Below the pieces are notes generated by a model. That model did not search any database. It saw only the letters and a program-made list of their open reading frames with translations, and was not told where the DNA came from. Shown here piece by piece: positions 1 through 11,654 of a stretch of DNA of 64,000 bases (positions are counted from its first letter, which is position 1; each line of letters begins with the position of its first letter). Source of the stretch: Calliphora vicina (taxonomy: Eukaryota; Arthropoda; Insecta; Diptera; Calliphoridae); NCBI RefSeq assembly GCF_958450345.1, contig NC_088780.1, positions 92,268,226 through 92,332,225 on the forward strand, written 5' to 3'. A program made the position numbers and the translations under genes.

Positions 1-359
1 CTCTACGTAGCCTTGATCCGTCTTGTGTTAATGTAAGTAGCCTTGCGAGCGGGTTCTGATGATGATGCAATTTTGACAAATAAGCTTCACGAGTTTTTCT
101 AAATTCGTCCTTGACCAAATGTACCAAGTCTCTGTGGATGTTTTCATTTCTTATGTACCATGGAGCTCCCGTCATGGTTCTAAGAATTTTGGATTGTGCC
201 CTCTGTATGAGATCTATATTGGTATTACTTGCTGTTCCCCATAATTGGATTCCGTATGTCCAAATTGGTTTTAAGACCGTCTTATACAGGTTGACTTTGC
301 AGTTAAGGCTCAATTTCGATTGATGGTGGATTAGCCAGTGTAAATTAGAAGCTTTTTCA
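1..359 (-). pseudogene. Jockey-clade non-LTR retrotransposon, RT C-terminal part
   Basis: Read on the minus strand, one frame is open for about 119 codons and continues past the left window edge. It contains SKLSLNCKVNLYKTVLKPIW followed by TYGIQLWGTAS and, further on, APWYIRNENIHRDL. These match the region after the catalytic core (thumb and downstream) of Jockey-clade reverse transcriptases. The protein would copy element RNA at a nicked target. The upstream RT core is absent: the frame fades near position 359. The rest of ORF2 and the 3' end lie outside the window. There are no stops, so the insertion may be fairly young or simply a short sample. The clade is firm; the exact family is not known. 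Confidence 0.85.
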
Positions 360-362
360 AAC

Positions 363-861
363 ACTTAATTTCAACAATCAAATGATGCAATTTTGTAGAG
401 AAATGTTTATAGATGAAATGTACACTTATAGTTAAGAAAAAATTTATTTTATTTTTAGAAAATTGAAAAAAGTCCATGCAAGGGTGTTAAGCAAAAATTT
501 ACTTATATTTTCACGCAATTCAGTGGTATAATTTTCCTAATAATACCATTTACCTTTAACATATTTGAAAAATATAACATTTCAAGATCAATAAAAAAAA
601 ATTATGGGGAAACCATAAACCGTTAAGAAGATATGCCCAAATCTATAAGACTCTAATTATTATTGTTTTTTTGATTTTCCATGGAGAAAAAAATGTAGCC
701 CCACTTTCCCCCAAGCTCTTTTTTTAATAAAATGAAAGGTGGGAGTGTCTTGTTTCGATTAAAAAATGAATAGTTTTCGGAACAGGATGAAAACTTAACA
801 TTTCTTGTCGAATAATAAACGAAATATCCAAAAAATTCTTATCTATGTATGGGTTTCGTGT
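363..861. other. AT-rich DNA, no feature recognised
   Basis: No coding frame, repeat end or RNA gene was recognised. It holds only homopolymer A/T runs. Confidence 0.5.
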
Positions 862-1325
862 AAATGTATGTACCAAATTTCTAGACTTTTGCTTGGATAT
901 AAACAATTTTATGCGAAAAAATCAATTTGGATTGTATGGGCAGTGGGCGTGGACTTTTTTGATAAAATTTAATTTTTTTGTTTAATTTAGTCCATATAAT
1001 TATCGGTGCCAAATTTCAATGCTCTATAATTTTTGCTCAAAAATGTATTGCATTTGGCATGGCCGGTTTTAATAAAACTTAGCATACGTTCTTCTTTTGT
1101 TTCAGAAAATATATGTACCAAATTTCTAGACTTTTACTTGAATAGGAAAAATTTTATGCGAACAAATCTATTTGGATTGTATGGGCAGTGGGCGTTGGGC
1201 GTGGTTGATTTTGATAAAATTTTATTTGTTTCTTAGTTTGGTCCATATAATTATCTGTGCCAAATGTCAGCGCTCTACAACCAATCCTTACAATTTTTAC
1301 AAAAAAATGTATGAAGCCATCCCTC
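862..1325. repeat. Two-copy tandem repeat, about 246-bp period
   Basis: Two diverged copies lie head to tail. Shared blocks are ATGTACCAAATTTCTAGACT (near 870 and 1113), TTTGGATTGTATGGGCAGTG (near 926 and 1171) and TAGTCCATATAATTATC-like DNA (near 988 and 1239). Open frames here (such as 1033-1236) follow the repeat and look non-coding. Confidence 0.65.
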
Positions 1326-1872
1326 TGTGGGGCGGGTTAGTATATTACAGATTACACGCCCATCCGCAAATTTCCGCAACTAACTTCAGCACTTTTATTA
1401 TCTTAAGAATCAGATTAATACAATGAAAAAGAAACCTATGGGGGAATCTTGGGGGAACACAACTAAAACTTTAAGTAAACATAATGAAGTTTTACAAAAA
1501 AGTAACAAACATATAGGTTAACTAAAACATTAAGTTTACAAGAATTACAACACAAGTTAGTTTTTATTATTTTCTAAATATAAAATAAATACCTTTAACT
1601 TCAAAATCCATTGAAAATCATTTAATTTTGTAGACTACAGCAATTGCAAGACCGAATTGAAGTGCACTTTTGCTTTGAATTATTTTTCCAGCGTTCAGCT
1701 GCGCTTTGCAAATGAATATTTGCTCATGCTTTCAATTTTATTTTTAAAAAGTCCCGTTAGATTTCCAGTAAAAACCGGTTTGCCATTAAAAAGATTGGAT
1801 ATTTCAGAGAAATTTTTTTTGCATTTTGTCTAAATATTTTGTGATAGTTTTATTTATTTTTGGCCTATGGGA
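1326..1872. other. AT-rich DNA, no feature recognised
   Basis: Nothing recognisable on either strand. Confidence 0.5.
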
Positions 1873-1877
1873 GGAAC

Positions 1878-2150
1878 CACTGTGCAGTGGTTTGTATTGC
1901 TTTTCAAAATAAATATAATTGGTCAATTCACAAGGTCTCATAATGTCCTAATATTTCACAGTGGTTTTTATTGCTTTTTAAGCTAAACCTAAAATAATAC
2001 TACTATGTATGCTATGTTTATTGTATTATCGTAACCAGCCAGAAGAGACCTGCGCCGAATGCCTAAGAGTCGGTTAAGCCGAGCCGCCGAGACGAGATAT
2101 GTTAGGACATTATGACAATATGACTGATAAGAGACCTTGTGAATTGACTA
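1878..2150. repeat. Inverted repeat around a GC-rich island
   Basis: TCAATTCACAAGGTCTC (1923-1939) is the reverse complement of GAGACCTTGTGAATTGA (2131-2147); inside, AATGTCCTAA pairs with TTAGGACATT near 2102. A direct repeat CAGTGGTTTKTATTGCTTTT occurs near 1887 and 1963. The loop holds an unusually GC-rich stretch (about 2040-2095). It is probably a degraded MITE or foldback element; no target duplication was found. Confidence 0.5.
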
Positions 2151-2395
2151 AATATATGTCCAAATTTATCTTAAAAAGATAATTAAAGCATGTTAATTTT
2201 TATATTAACATTTTCCTATTTTCACCAACGGTTTAGTAATTTTAAAAATTTTTTTTATTCCAATTTATAGAGAATTTTTGACTTCCACTGTATTTATATT
2301 TACTTGAAGGTATGAGTACATTAAAACGCACACATATTATTAAGGTGTGTTTGTATGTACGAACATAAATACAAGTAAAATATTTAATAAAACTG

Positions 2396-2614
2396 CACCC
2401 AGAGAAAAAACAACTTAAAATCGATAAAAAAAACCATATTGAATCAATAACGAAACATTAACAAAAGTCTAGTAATGAACAATATTAATTTAAAGTTGAA
2501 ATCTATTGATTTATTGTATTTCAAAATAATTTTAATATTTTAATCAATTATAATGAACATTATTGAATTAATATGACGCGTTCTTGTTTTTAAGTTGCAC
2601 TTTTTTCCTGAGTG
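2396..2614. mobile_element. Possible MITE, 219 bp
   Basis: The ends are CACCCAGAGAAAAAA and CTTTTTTCCTGAGTG, and the subterminal CAACTTAAAA pairs with TTTTAAGTTG. The CACxxAG start followed by an A run resembles the other TA-flanked MITEs in this window, but a clear TA duplication is missing on the left. Confidence 0.45.
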
Positions 2615-2995
2615 TAATGCAATAATCCGTTTTTATATAAAATGGTGATTCACGATATACATACATACATATAATCATATATGGGCATTTCCATGGTCAT
2701 AACCTGACAGTCCCACACTTCAGAGAGACACTAAATTTGGAAATACTTAATTCATGTTTTTAAGTAGAACTTTTTCTACAGTTAGTGGTCCTAATGGATC
2801 AAATATTTTTTATAACTACTCCCTCCATGTTTTGATCAGGGTTATAGAAATGATTACTAAATTTAGTAAATCGTATATTTGTGGTATTAAACATTCACAA
2901 AGCGTCTGTTTGTTGCACTAAGGATAAAATTTACCATTTGACGTTACGCGACAAAGTTTGATGAATTAGCTTTACTATCCCAGCAAAAATTGGAG
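2615..2995. other. No feature recognised
   Basis: AT-rich DNA with a short ATAC microsatellite (about 2660-2671). Nothing else seen. Confidence 0.5.
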
Positions 2996-2999
2996 CTTC

Positions 3000-3330
3000 A
3001 TTTAAGTAGGTTTGTAAGGAAGAGAAGCTATATTACCCCTTACAGACCTGCTTACAGAACATGATATTTATATGGCGATATCCCACTTGGAAGCATTACT
3101 CTGCAATACAACCTGCTTTCTTGTAAGCGACATAAGTAAGTCCATTAATTATTTAAATATTTCACTTACAACCTGCTTCTCTATAACGGATAACAGTAAG
3201 CTTTTTATTTGTTTTAGCTTACATTAATACAAAAATGCTTTCGATAGTATTGGCTTATTTGTTGCTTTCTTCGTAAGGCTTCTTAGTAAGCGTATCAACA
3301 GCGCTTACGACCTGTTTTAGCTTCCAAAAA
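3000..3330. repeat. Degenerate ACCTGCTT repeat cluster
   Basis: The motif TTACAACCTGCTT and close variants recur at about 3041, 3107, 3167 and 3306, mixed with GTAAGC/GCTTAC segments in both directions. Several short hairpins are possible. Origin unknown. Confidence 0.4.
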
Positions 3331-3539
3331 TCCAAAAAAATTTTACTGGGATATTTCCTCTAATTTTTCTTATAAATTGAATTTGTCACATTATAATTGA
3401 TTTAAATTAATGTCAAAAAAATTTGATTTTTTTTCGAAAGATGGAAGAAATTGCTATCATAATTATTTCAAAGACATTTAGTTAAGAACGATAGGTAATA
3501 AGTTACATGAATGAGAACAAACACATGTTTGCCTAAAAT

Positions 3540-3662
3540 GTCAAATTTTGACCCCCTCTAACTCTGAGAGTTCTTGACTGATCTTGTTGAAAAATTGTGT
3601 CGCGATCGAAAGACATCGATTTCAAAAGTTGGTTCACTTGAAATGAAATCCCCCATATGTAT
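3540..3662. repeat. Dispersed repeat fragment shared with 53.7-54.4 kb
   Basis: CATCGATTTCAAAAG (about 3615) followed by a near match through GAAATCCCCCATAT recurs at about 54324-54364. The CCCCTCTAACTCTGAGAG part recurs inverted near 53768. The combination marks an old dispersed repeat. Confidence 0.5.
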
Positions 3663-4429
3663 GTTTGTACATTAATATACAGGTGTATGTAATCATTCAA
3701 GAATATTGCACAATATCATGAAATTTGTAAATATGTATGTATGTTATACATTTTTTCTGCATCTTCTTTTTTAATTTTTCTTTTATGGGGTTCTATTTAT
3801 TTCAAAATCTCTTGTATTTTGCTCGATGGGAAAAAAACGAAACTCTTTCACTAAGAATCTTCACGGGGCTGCATTGGAATTCATTCAGTTTGCATTTAGA
3901 TCAGCTTGTTCCCAAACATTTACAACACGAACATATTTATGGATGTGTATTTTTTCTTGTGCTTGTATTAAAATATTTATATATGTATGTATACATGTAG
4001 ATGTGAGTGTGTGTATATGTTGAATGTTTTAGCAGTTGATAGCAAAAACCAGTACATCACTTCAGGCTGCAGGTGAATTTAATTTTTCTTTCTCTTCTAT
4101 TTAAACCATGGCATGAATATAATTTCTCTATTACTTTAAATACTCTGTTCATCTACCGATGCATCATACTGTGCTCTGGAAATGAAACATGCAGCGGAAA
4201 TTGAACAAAAATAAATAATAACATGGCAACGAAGGCGAAATGTTTCATAATAACAATATAATAGAGGTAAGTTTATTTTTAATCGAAATTTACGTCGACT
4301 GCACTGTTTGAGCTGTACAATGAAGTACATTTAAACAGTACAGTTTTTAAATGTTCATGTGACATTTAGTGATCTGTGAGCCTAAGCTGCTGTACCAAGA
4401 TGGCCAAGGTATGATTTGAATATATTCCA
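3663..4429. other. No gene recognised; ATGT/GT microsatellites
   Basis: Holds ATGTATGT-type runs near 3732-3742 and a TGTATATG/GTGTGTG stretch at 3978-4020. Small open frames here show no family resemblance. Confidence 0.5.
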
Positions 4430-4806
4430 AAGGATGGGTCGAATTGTAAGATGCCGAAAATGTGTACAAAGGCGCATCGCGATTCTTGTTCTATGGGCCA
4501 TGTCAAGAAACTTTGCCGAAGAAGTCATAGCTCAAAAAATTATGTCGAGCCATTATGAGAAGGTCAAATATTAGTAATTTTTCACAATAAAAAAATTAAC
4601 GAAAGCACCCCCTGGTGGCACTCAAAAATAAAATGGATTCCTCGACCCAAAGGACCCCGACATACACATTTGCCTAGAGGAAATCAAATTTTCGTTTCCT
4701 CGATTCTCGAAATTCATTTTTGAGCTATGGTTTCTTCGGAAAATTTTCTTGGAATGAACACAAACCGCGATACGCCTTTGTCGCAAAAAATTTTACCCGG
4801 GGATGA
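4430..4806. repeat. Inverted repeat with arms of about 90 bp
   Basis: The left arm (about 4453-4540) and right arm (about 4712-4790) pair through ACAAAGGCG, CAAGAAA, CCGAAGAA and CATAGCTCAAAAA. The arms are diverged. The arrangement fits a decayed foldback or long-TIR element; no target duplication was identified. Confidence 0.5.
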
Positions 4807-5297
4807 CAAATGAAATTTAAAAATTTAACCATCTAGTATTAACACATTTTCCCAAATTTTTACAACAACCAAAAAGGGCAAAATTAAAAATAGCTACAAA
4901 AACGATTGATCATGATTTAATTTACTGCCAGCTTGAAGAACAAGATCGATTAAGCTGAGAGAACATTTTACGTTTGTTTTGTCTTTGTTACAATAACAAA
5001 ACACATGTAAAACATTCGTTCGGCTTGCTAGGTTTTGTTCTATAAACAGGCTATTTGTTATTCTTTAAAATTAGGCAGTGTAATTTTTAATAATGTGAAA
5101 CTTTATTATGTTGAATCTTTAGTTATTACTAAAATGTTGTAATATTTATTAGCTTAAACGAATTTTTCTTAAGCCTGCTGTTAGGTTAAACAAATCTTAC
5201 GAATCTTTAGTAAACTTTGTAGTTTTCATAAGAAATTTGACATAAAACTCTTTTGACCAGACATCTTAAATATTTATAATAAGAAAAATTCTAAATG
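4807..5297. other. No feature recognised
   Basis: AT-rich DNA without recognisable signals. Confidence 0.5.
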
Positions 5298-6644
5298 AAA
5301 ACAAGTAAGAATACTATATTCGGCCGTGTCGAATCTTAAACACCCTCCACCTAAATATGATGATATAACAATTAAAATAATATGACAATAGAAAAACTAG
5401 TTTAGGCAGAAGATATTTTATTTCAAATGTAGAAAAATTGTATCTAATTCAGTAATTTATAATTGAAATAAATTCAGATTCTTACCATTTTCAACAGAGT
5501 TTGTAATTTTTTCCTATTATAAAGTATGAAATTTAACAATTTATATACTTAATAATTGGTTAACGTTGCGTATTTGGCTCAACAATTTTCCTTATTAACC
5601 TCGAGAGAATAAACAGAGTATAAACAAGTAAGAGTACTATATTCGACCGTGCCGAATCTTAAATACCCTCCACCTAAATATGATGGTATAACAACTGAAA
5701 TAATATAACAATTGTTAGAAAGACTAGTTTACGCAGAATATATTTTATTTCAAATGTACAAAAAATTGTATCTAATTCAGCAATTTATAACTGAAATTCC
5801 TATTAGAACGTATGAAATTTAACTGTTTATATACTTAATAATTAGTAATACGTTCGGATCAACATTTTTCCCTTTTAACCTCAAGTGAAGAAACAGAGTA
5901 TAAAAAGGGTATACAAATATAATTAGTCAAATTTCAAAATATTTGGTTGTGTGACTTATGTGGGAGCTATAACCTATTATGATTCGATTATCATAAAATA
6001 TTTTAACGTGCTTTTTATGTATTTATATGAGAGCTGTGGCCAATTATGGACCACTATTCACAAAATTCAGTATTATGATTTTTGAATACAAATTACTGAT
6101 CTGTGTACTATTTTGGTTTAATATATGGATGCTATGACCTATTATGGTCCTAGGTATTTGAGGGCTATTTTTGTAGAATTTCATATAAACAACGCTATTA
6201 ATAAGAATGTACCTTATATGGGAGCTATGCCGAATTATGGACCAATAATTAAAAAAGCTTATAGTACGATTCTTGGATACAAATTACTGATCGGTGTAAA
6301 ACGGTTGTATTTTTTTTAAGCACGAAACGTATTTTTCCTGAATTTTGTGTGGATACTGCAATTTTGTAGGCATTTACAGACCATATAACCATATTTCGGG
6401 AAGAAATTTGTTTGGGGGCTAGGAGAAATAATGGACCGATTATTATAGTTTTCGCCAGAGTTAGTCCCTTTAACTTAAATATAACGTGTGTAATATTTTA
6501 TGGTATTATCTGCAATATATTTGCACAAATAACGAAAACCATGTTAAAATTATCTAGTTTTTTTTAGGTTGTCTCACATTTTGGTTCATAACTCTTGTTC
6601 AACTGAGTGGAGTTCACCACTTATGGTGGTGGAGGGTATAAAAA
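5298..6644 (-). mobile_element. Helentron/DINE-like element, second family, partly duplicated
   Basis: On the minus strand the right-hand end (6644) starts with TTTTTATACCCTCCACCACC. The other end has GGTGGAGGGTA-type subterminal inverted sequence, a small hairpin (ATTCGGC and GTCGAAT arms) and then CTTACTTGTTT at 5298-5309. A second copy of that end lies at 5621-5674, so the 3' region is tandemly duplicated. The body is built of monomers with GGGAGCTATGACC and AATTATGGACCGAT. The layout (5' TATACCC, 3' subterminal inverted repeat, hairpin, end at a T run) is that of non-autonomous Helentrons. It codes for nothing. Confidence 0.65.
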
Positions 6645-7870
6645 GTGCATACAAATATATTTAGACAAAGTTCAAGTGATTTCTACGTATTTTAATTGAA
6701 TTTCATCTTTACAATAGTTTTATGAGTATTTTGTATTGTTATTATCGCAAGTGGAATTTATATGGGTGTTGTGGCCAATTATGGACCGACATACACAAAA
6801 TTAAAAATTGATTTTTGTATACAAATTACTGATCTGTGTATTATTTTGGTTCAATATATGGGAGCTATGACCTATTATGGGTCTATTGCCATATAATATT
6901 GTAATTTCTTAGTATTGGAGTGGACCTTATTTGGGAGCTATGGCGAATTATGGACCGATATTTAAAAAAATGCTGATGGTTGTAAAATTTTGGTTCAGTA
7001 CAGTAGTTTTTTTTATAATTGTGTAGGTTAATGTGTTTTCCTATGACCAATTATGGGCCGATCATCATAAAATTTGGTACAGCAGTTTTTATTAAAATTT
7101 TGTTGCTAATTTCAAATTGACAACTCTATTTTTAAGAAATTGATGAGGATTTTAGAGATTTTCGGTAGTGGACCTTATATGAGAGCTGTGACCAATTATG
7201 GGCCAATCTTCATAAAATTCGGTACAGTGATTTCTATGTATATGAGTATTATTAGTGTTGAATTTTAGAATGCCAAAGATATTTGTAAGAGATTTATGAG
7301 TACTTAACTGATTTTCAGAAGTGGACCTTATATGGGAGCAATGGTCAAATATGGACCGATATTCACAAAATCCTATAGTATGATTTTCATATTTAAATTA
7401 CGGATCTGTGTAAAATTTTGGTTTAATATTGAATTTTTTTAGATATTTATGCCGATTAATGTGTTTTTCGGAAATGGTCCTTACATGGGAGCTATAAAAA
7501 ATTATGGGCCGATCTTTATAGAATTTGGTACTGCGATTTTGGTATACATGGAGATAGCGACATTTATAAGATATTTATGCCTATTTAAGAGATTTTTGGA
7601 AGTGTACTTTATATGGGGGCTATGGTAAAATATAGACCGATCCATTTTTTTTAGAATATATTAATGTAATTTTTTTTACCACGAAACTTATTTTTGCTGT
7701 ATTTTCTATGGATACTGCTATTCTGTAGGCTAAGAGAAATCATGGACCGATTCTTATAATTTTCACCACAGTTACTCCTTTTGTCATAAAAGCAATGAGT
7801 GCAAAATTTTATGGTATTATCAATTTTTTTTTGAGGTTGTCCCACATTTTGATTCATAACTTTGGTTCCC
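6645..7870 (-). repeat. Degenerate array of the same monomers
   Basis: The motif TATGGGAGCTATGNCCAATTATGGRCCGAT, in diverged forms, recurs at about 6763, 6857, 6934, 7180, 7335, 7486 and 7610. The array ends in a GGTTGTCYCACATTTTGRTTCATAACT block near 7835 that also occurs at 6572, 23219 and 43195. The 7150-7700 part is paralogous to 25375-25940. Confidence 0.6.
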
Positions 7871-9480
7871 TTGTACCGATTTCGCTGATTTTTTTTGATA
7901 TAAACGGATTAAATGTTATGTAAATTTCAGCTTTTCTAAGTTTACTTTTATGATATCGGACTAACGCTTTTGGAGTTGTAATTAATTATGTGGAGAAACT
8001 TTTAACAAAAGTTACAATTTTACTTAAATTTTGTTTAAAAAAATTGTACTAAGGCTTTTTTTTTGCTTTTGACCAGTGTTATTTGAAATTTCGTAATTGA
8101 AACTTATTTTTACTTTTCTCTGTGTATATAAATAGAACCATTCAAACTTTAATAAAACTTGAACTTAAATTTGTCTTTCGTTTAACATTTCATACCTTGT
8201 CTCACGTTTGTTAAAATAATTTAAACAGAAGATCTTGATTGTTTCAGTTTATCGCCAAGAAATTTGTTTCAGCTTCTTGTTCTTACATTATATTTGGCTG
8301 AATTTAAATATTCATCATATTGGAGATAGAATTCGCTCTGAACAAACACAAAACGAAGAAATTGTTACCATTTGGATGATTACTATTCCATACATGTAGC
8401 ATGTTTGTTTAATGCCTTCCATATTAAACACAACATCCTGTGCAAAGGACTCTCTACACTAAAACTAACAAGAACTTTACATTTTGATAGAATTTCGTTG
8501 TTGTTTTTGTTGTTTTTACTTCTTTTTATTTCATTCCACCAAAAATAATTCAAAATGTGGTATTTTAAATGCAAAAACTGGTAAGAAAAAAGAGGAGTAA
8601 CAACTCTCCGCTAAAAAGTGCTTTTGGATGTGACACTAAGGTAGCATTTTCTTTTTTATTTTATGTTACAACAATTCTGTGAACTTCATGTTGTTATTGT
8701 AGGAGCCATGCCACCGGTTGGTTTTTCGTAAATGTACTCAGTCGTACTTAGTTTACATGTTTATTTGAAAATGTACTCAAATGTATTAAAAATTTACAAA
8801 GTACAACGTAAAAGAACACATTCTTTATTTCGTTTTTTTTTTGTATGTTTTGTATTCTTATTCTTTGCATAATAAAATTGTTAATTTTTTACAAGGAATT
8901 AATATCAGTCGCGTGTTGAAATGGGCATTATTGTTGCGAAAGCACAAGAAAATGCGGAATTATTTCATCATGCATACCAATCAAGTACAAACTCAGTCGG
9001 TACTATGCAAATTATTTTTGTGAAGAAAATATTTGAAACTAACTTTGTCTCAATGGCAAAATAATGATACAAAAGTTGTAATAAGTTTATGAATTTTGAA
9101 GTTTAAAGTAAATTTTTTTTGATTTTAAAGGCGGGAGTTTTTAACTCAGTTCTATCGAGTAAGAAGTCAAACTTAATGAGCGGGTTTCTACGCTATTGGT
9201 TCAATTGATTTATTTTAGTTATAATGTATAAAATTGTGCATTAATTCTACTGTAATTATGTACATATTTATCACTATTTTATACTATTTTCTAAGCGAAT
9301 ACTTATTTGCTATTTAAGATTTAGTACATATTATTATATTAAGTTAATTTATATTCGACTTTGTATTATTCAAATTCACGTGAAAACTGTATTCAAGTGT
9401 AAACTTCAAAGTAGGCTTACTTGTCACTAACACATATTTATAGTTCTATGAACAAATTTCTACATATGTACATATTTATA
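7871..9480. other. No gene recognised
   Basis: AT-rich DNA with a GTT-rich stretch near 8498-8518. Short open frames (8383-8574 minus, 8841-9023 plus) show no family resemblance. Confidence 0.5.
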
Positions 9481-9606
9481 TTAGGGTGGACACAAAAGAA
9501 AGTTGCGGATGTTCCCAACAAAAATCAAACCGATTGTCACAAAATGTTTCAACATCAGCACTAACTCAATATGCCCTTTCTACTACGGTTGTTAATGGTG
9601 TAAAAA

Positions 9607-9816
9607 GGGTACCGTGAAATAGCTCCCGAATGAAATAACCCCCAATGAAAGAAATCCCTATGAAATAACTCCCAACAAAAAATTATGAAATAACTCCCTA
9701 TGCGTTAGGAGTTGTTTCATAATGAAATAAGTCCTAAGTTGTATGAAAAATTTGTTGGGTGTTATTTCATCTTTTCGTGGGGAGTTATTTCATTTGGGAG
9801 TTATTTCACGGTACCG
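9607..9816. mobile_element. 210-bp TIR element with 8-bp target duplication
   Basis: The left terminus GGGTACCGTGAAATAGCTCC and the right terminus (RC CGGTACCGTGAAATAACTCC) form terminal inverted repeats with 19 of the first 21 bases identical. The flanks are TGTAAAAA at 9599-9606 and 9817-9824 (the identity can be extended to 10 bp). Almost all of the interior is short modules of the type TGAAATAACTCCC and its complement. It is a non-autonomous DNA transposon; 8-bp duplications fit hAT or P superfamilies, and the ends alone do not decide which. Confidence 0.8.
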
Positions 9817-10374
9817 TGTAAAAAGGTCCCTTTTGAGGGTTTATTGTGATTTGGTCTTTCAAATGAAACATATGAAATATTGGTATCACGTGAAATGTCT
9901 TTGAAATAGCCTTTAATTTTTTGTTATTTTTTTGCAAACATTTCAATTTGTTAATAACACTGTCAACAGCATTTTTGGAACAGACTTGCGACCCTATATT
10001 TCTGAAAGGGCATGTTGAGTAGATCATTTTGGTGGAATAAACTTATAGTCCAGCTGGTCTAAATTTTTTTTTACAGTGGGTAATTTTTTGATAATTATAC
10101 TAACTGAAAAAAATGTAAGATAATATCTGGGAGAATTCTTATTGTCAGAGTTATATTGTGGAATTTAATGGGGATCATTTTTCTGGAAGATCTTAACACC
10201 CTGTCTCCTCTATTTAGGGGTCAATTTGACCCCTTTTTTGAGAAAATCGAAAAAAGTCCTTTCCAAAAGGACATTTAAGGATTAAAATGTTGCACGAAAT
10301 TTTTAGCCGTAAAATTTCATTGTTGGTCACCAAAGACACAAAAGTTGTAAATAAAGCCCTTTACGCTTAATTAG

Positions 10375-10830
10375 CAATATTACACGCCATATCGGGTCTC
10401 ATATTTTTTAAAAATATCTACAAAAATCCAAGTATGATCCGAAGGGGCTGAAATTTAAAACGTAAATAGTCCATAAGGAGATCTACAAAATATATGTAAA
10501 TATATGTAAATTATCTCTTTTAGTTCAAGAGATATTTAGGTTTATTTATTTATTTGTTTTTAATTCTGCTCGATATTTTTTTGGTTTTTTAGATATGGCG
10601 GGCCTACGAAGGTTCGAATTTTTTTTTAAATATTATCTGTATTTGCTATAAAATTTCGAAAACAATAAAAATAACATGCCAACAGTTTTCTCATCCCTAT
10701 AAATAGTTACATGCTTCCAAAGTTGGAACATGAAAAAATTTCCATATTTTTTACGTTTTTTCCCAAAAAAGTCCCTATATTTTTTCCAAACAACTCCCAA
10801 AGAAATTTTTGTTGGGATTTATTTCATTTT
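10375..10830 (+). repeat. Copy of the arm of the 58.4-60.7 kb element
   Basis: Segments such as AGTCCATAAGGAGATCTAC and AGTTCAAGAGATATTTAGGT, then TAGATATGGCGGGCC and CATCCCTATAAATAGTTACATG, match in order the left arm at 58690-58990 and, inverted, the right arm at 59545-59870. Confidence 0.65.
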
Positions 10831-11517
10831 ATTTTGAGAATTAGGAGTTATTTCACTGTATTGGGAGTTATTTAATTTTTGATGGGTTCTACATTGCAGA
10901 AGCAAAATATCAAAAACTGGCTTCGCTCAGAAAATTAGTTTTGCATTGCCGTCCTTTGGATGGGCGCTAAAGTTTTCTCATCTGGGGTGTATCAAAAACT
11001 AGCTTCGGTCAGAAAATTTTTTTGATTTTGATACACCCCAGAGAAGAAAACATTAGCGCACGGCCATAGGCCGGCAATTCAAAACAAATTTTCCGAGCGA
11101 AGCCAGTTTTTGATACACCCCAGAGGTGAAAACCTTGGCGTCCGGCCAAAGGCCGGCAATGCAAAACAAATTTTCTGAGCGAAGCCAGTTTTTATACACC
11201 CCAGAGGAGGAAAACTTTGGCTAAGCCATGCAAATGCAAAAAATGTTTGGCAAGCGAAGAATAATTTCACTTTTGTAGTTCTTTATTTCATTGAGAGTTA
11301 GATTACATAAATAAATTTGCTTCGGATTGGGAATTATTTCATTTCTATTGGGAATTATTTCGCTTTTTTTGGGATTAATATTTTTAAATTTATGAAACCG
11401 CCGATTATTGGGAGTAATTTCATTTTACAATGTGGTAGTTATTTAATTTTTCAAGTTTGGGAATTATTTCATTTTTGATGGGAGCTATTTCTTTGGGAGT
11501 TATTTCACGGTACCGGT
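10785..11517. repeat. Second GGGAGTTATTTCA module array, interrupted
   Basis: Modules of GGGARTTATTTCATTT recur at 10790-10880 and 11280-11516, and the right end CTTTGGGAGTTATTTCACGG TACCGG matches the right end of the 9607-9816 element. The middle is replaced by an 82-bp repeat cluster. No left terminus was found, so it is a partial copy. Confidence 0.6.
10905..11265. repeat. 82-bp repeat cluster with one inverted unit
   Basis: ATACACCCCA recurs at 11031, 11113 and 11194 (spacing 82 and 81 bp), each followed by a GAGGNGAAAAC-type block, GGCCGGCAAT in the first two, and AAGCCAGTTTTT. A unit in reverse orientation precedes them (about 10908-10992), so the cluster pivots near 11010. GC content is above the surroundings. 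The minus-strand open frame 11079-11270 is a by-product of the repeat. Confidence 0.7.
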
Positions 11518-11555
11518 TACAGTAACCATGCCCAACTATATTTTTTTTCAGCGTG
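11515..11555. mobile_element. Right end of the GGTTACAGTAACCAT palindromic MITE
   Basis: Matches the last 40 bp of the full element at 37787-38273 and ends in CAGCGTG before TA. The left part is missing, replaced by the array that abuts it. Confidence 0.6.
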
Positions 11556-11654
11556 TATACGTCACAATTTTAAGAAAAATTAGTTTTTATTTTTCATATT
11601 CCCGCATGTACAAAAATTAATTGTTTGGATTTGAAAGCTCTTAAAAATTTAACG

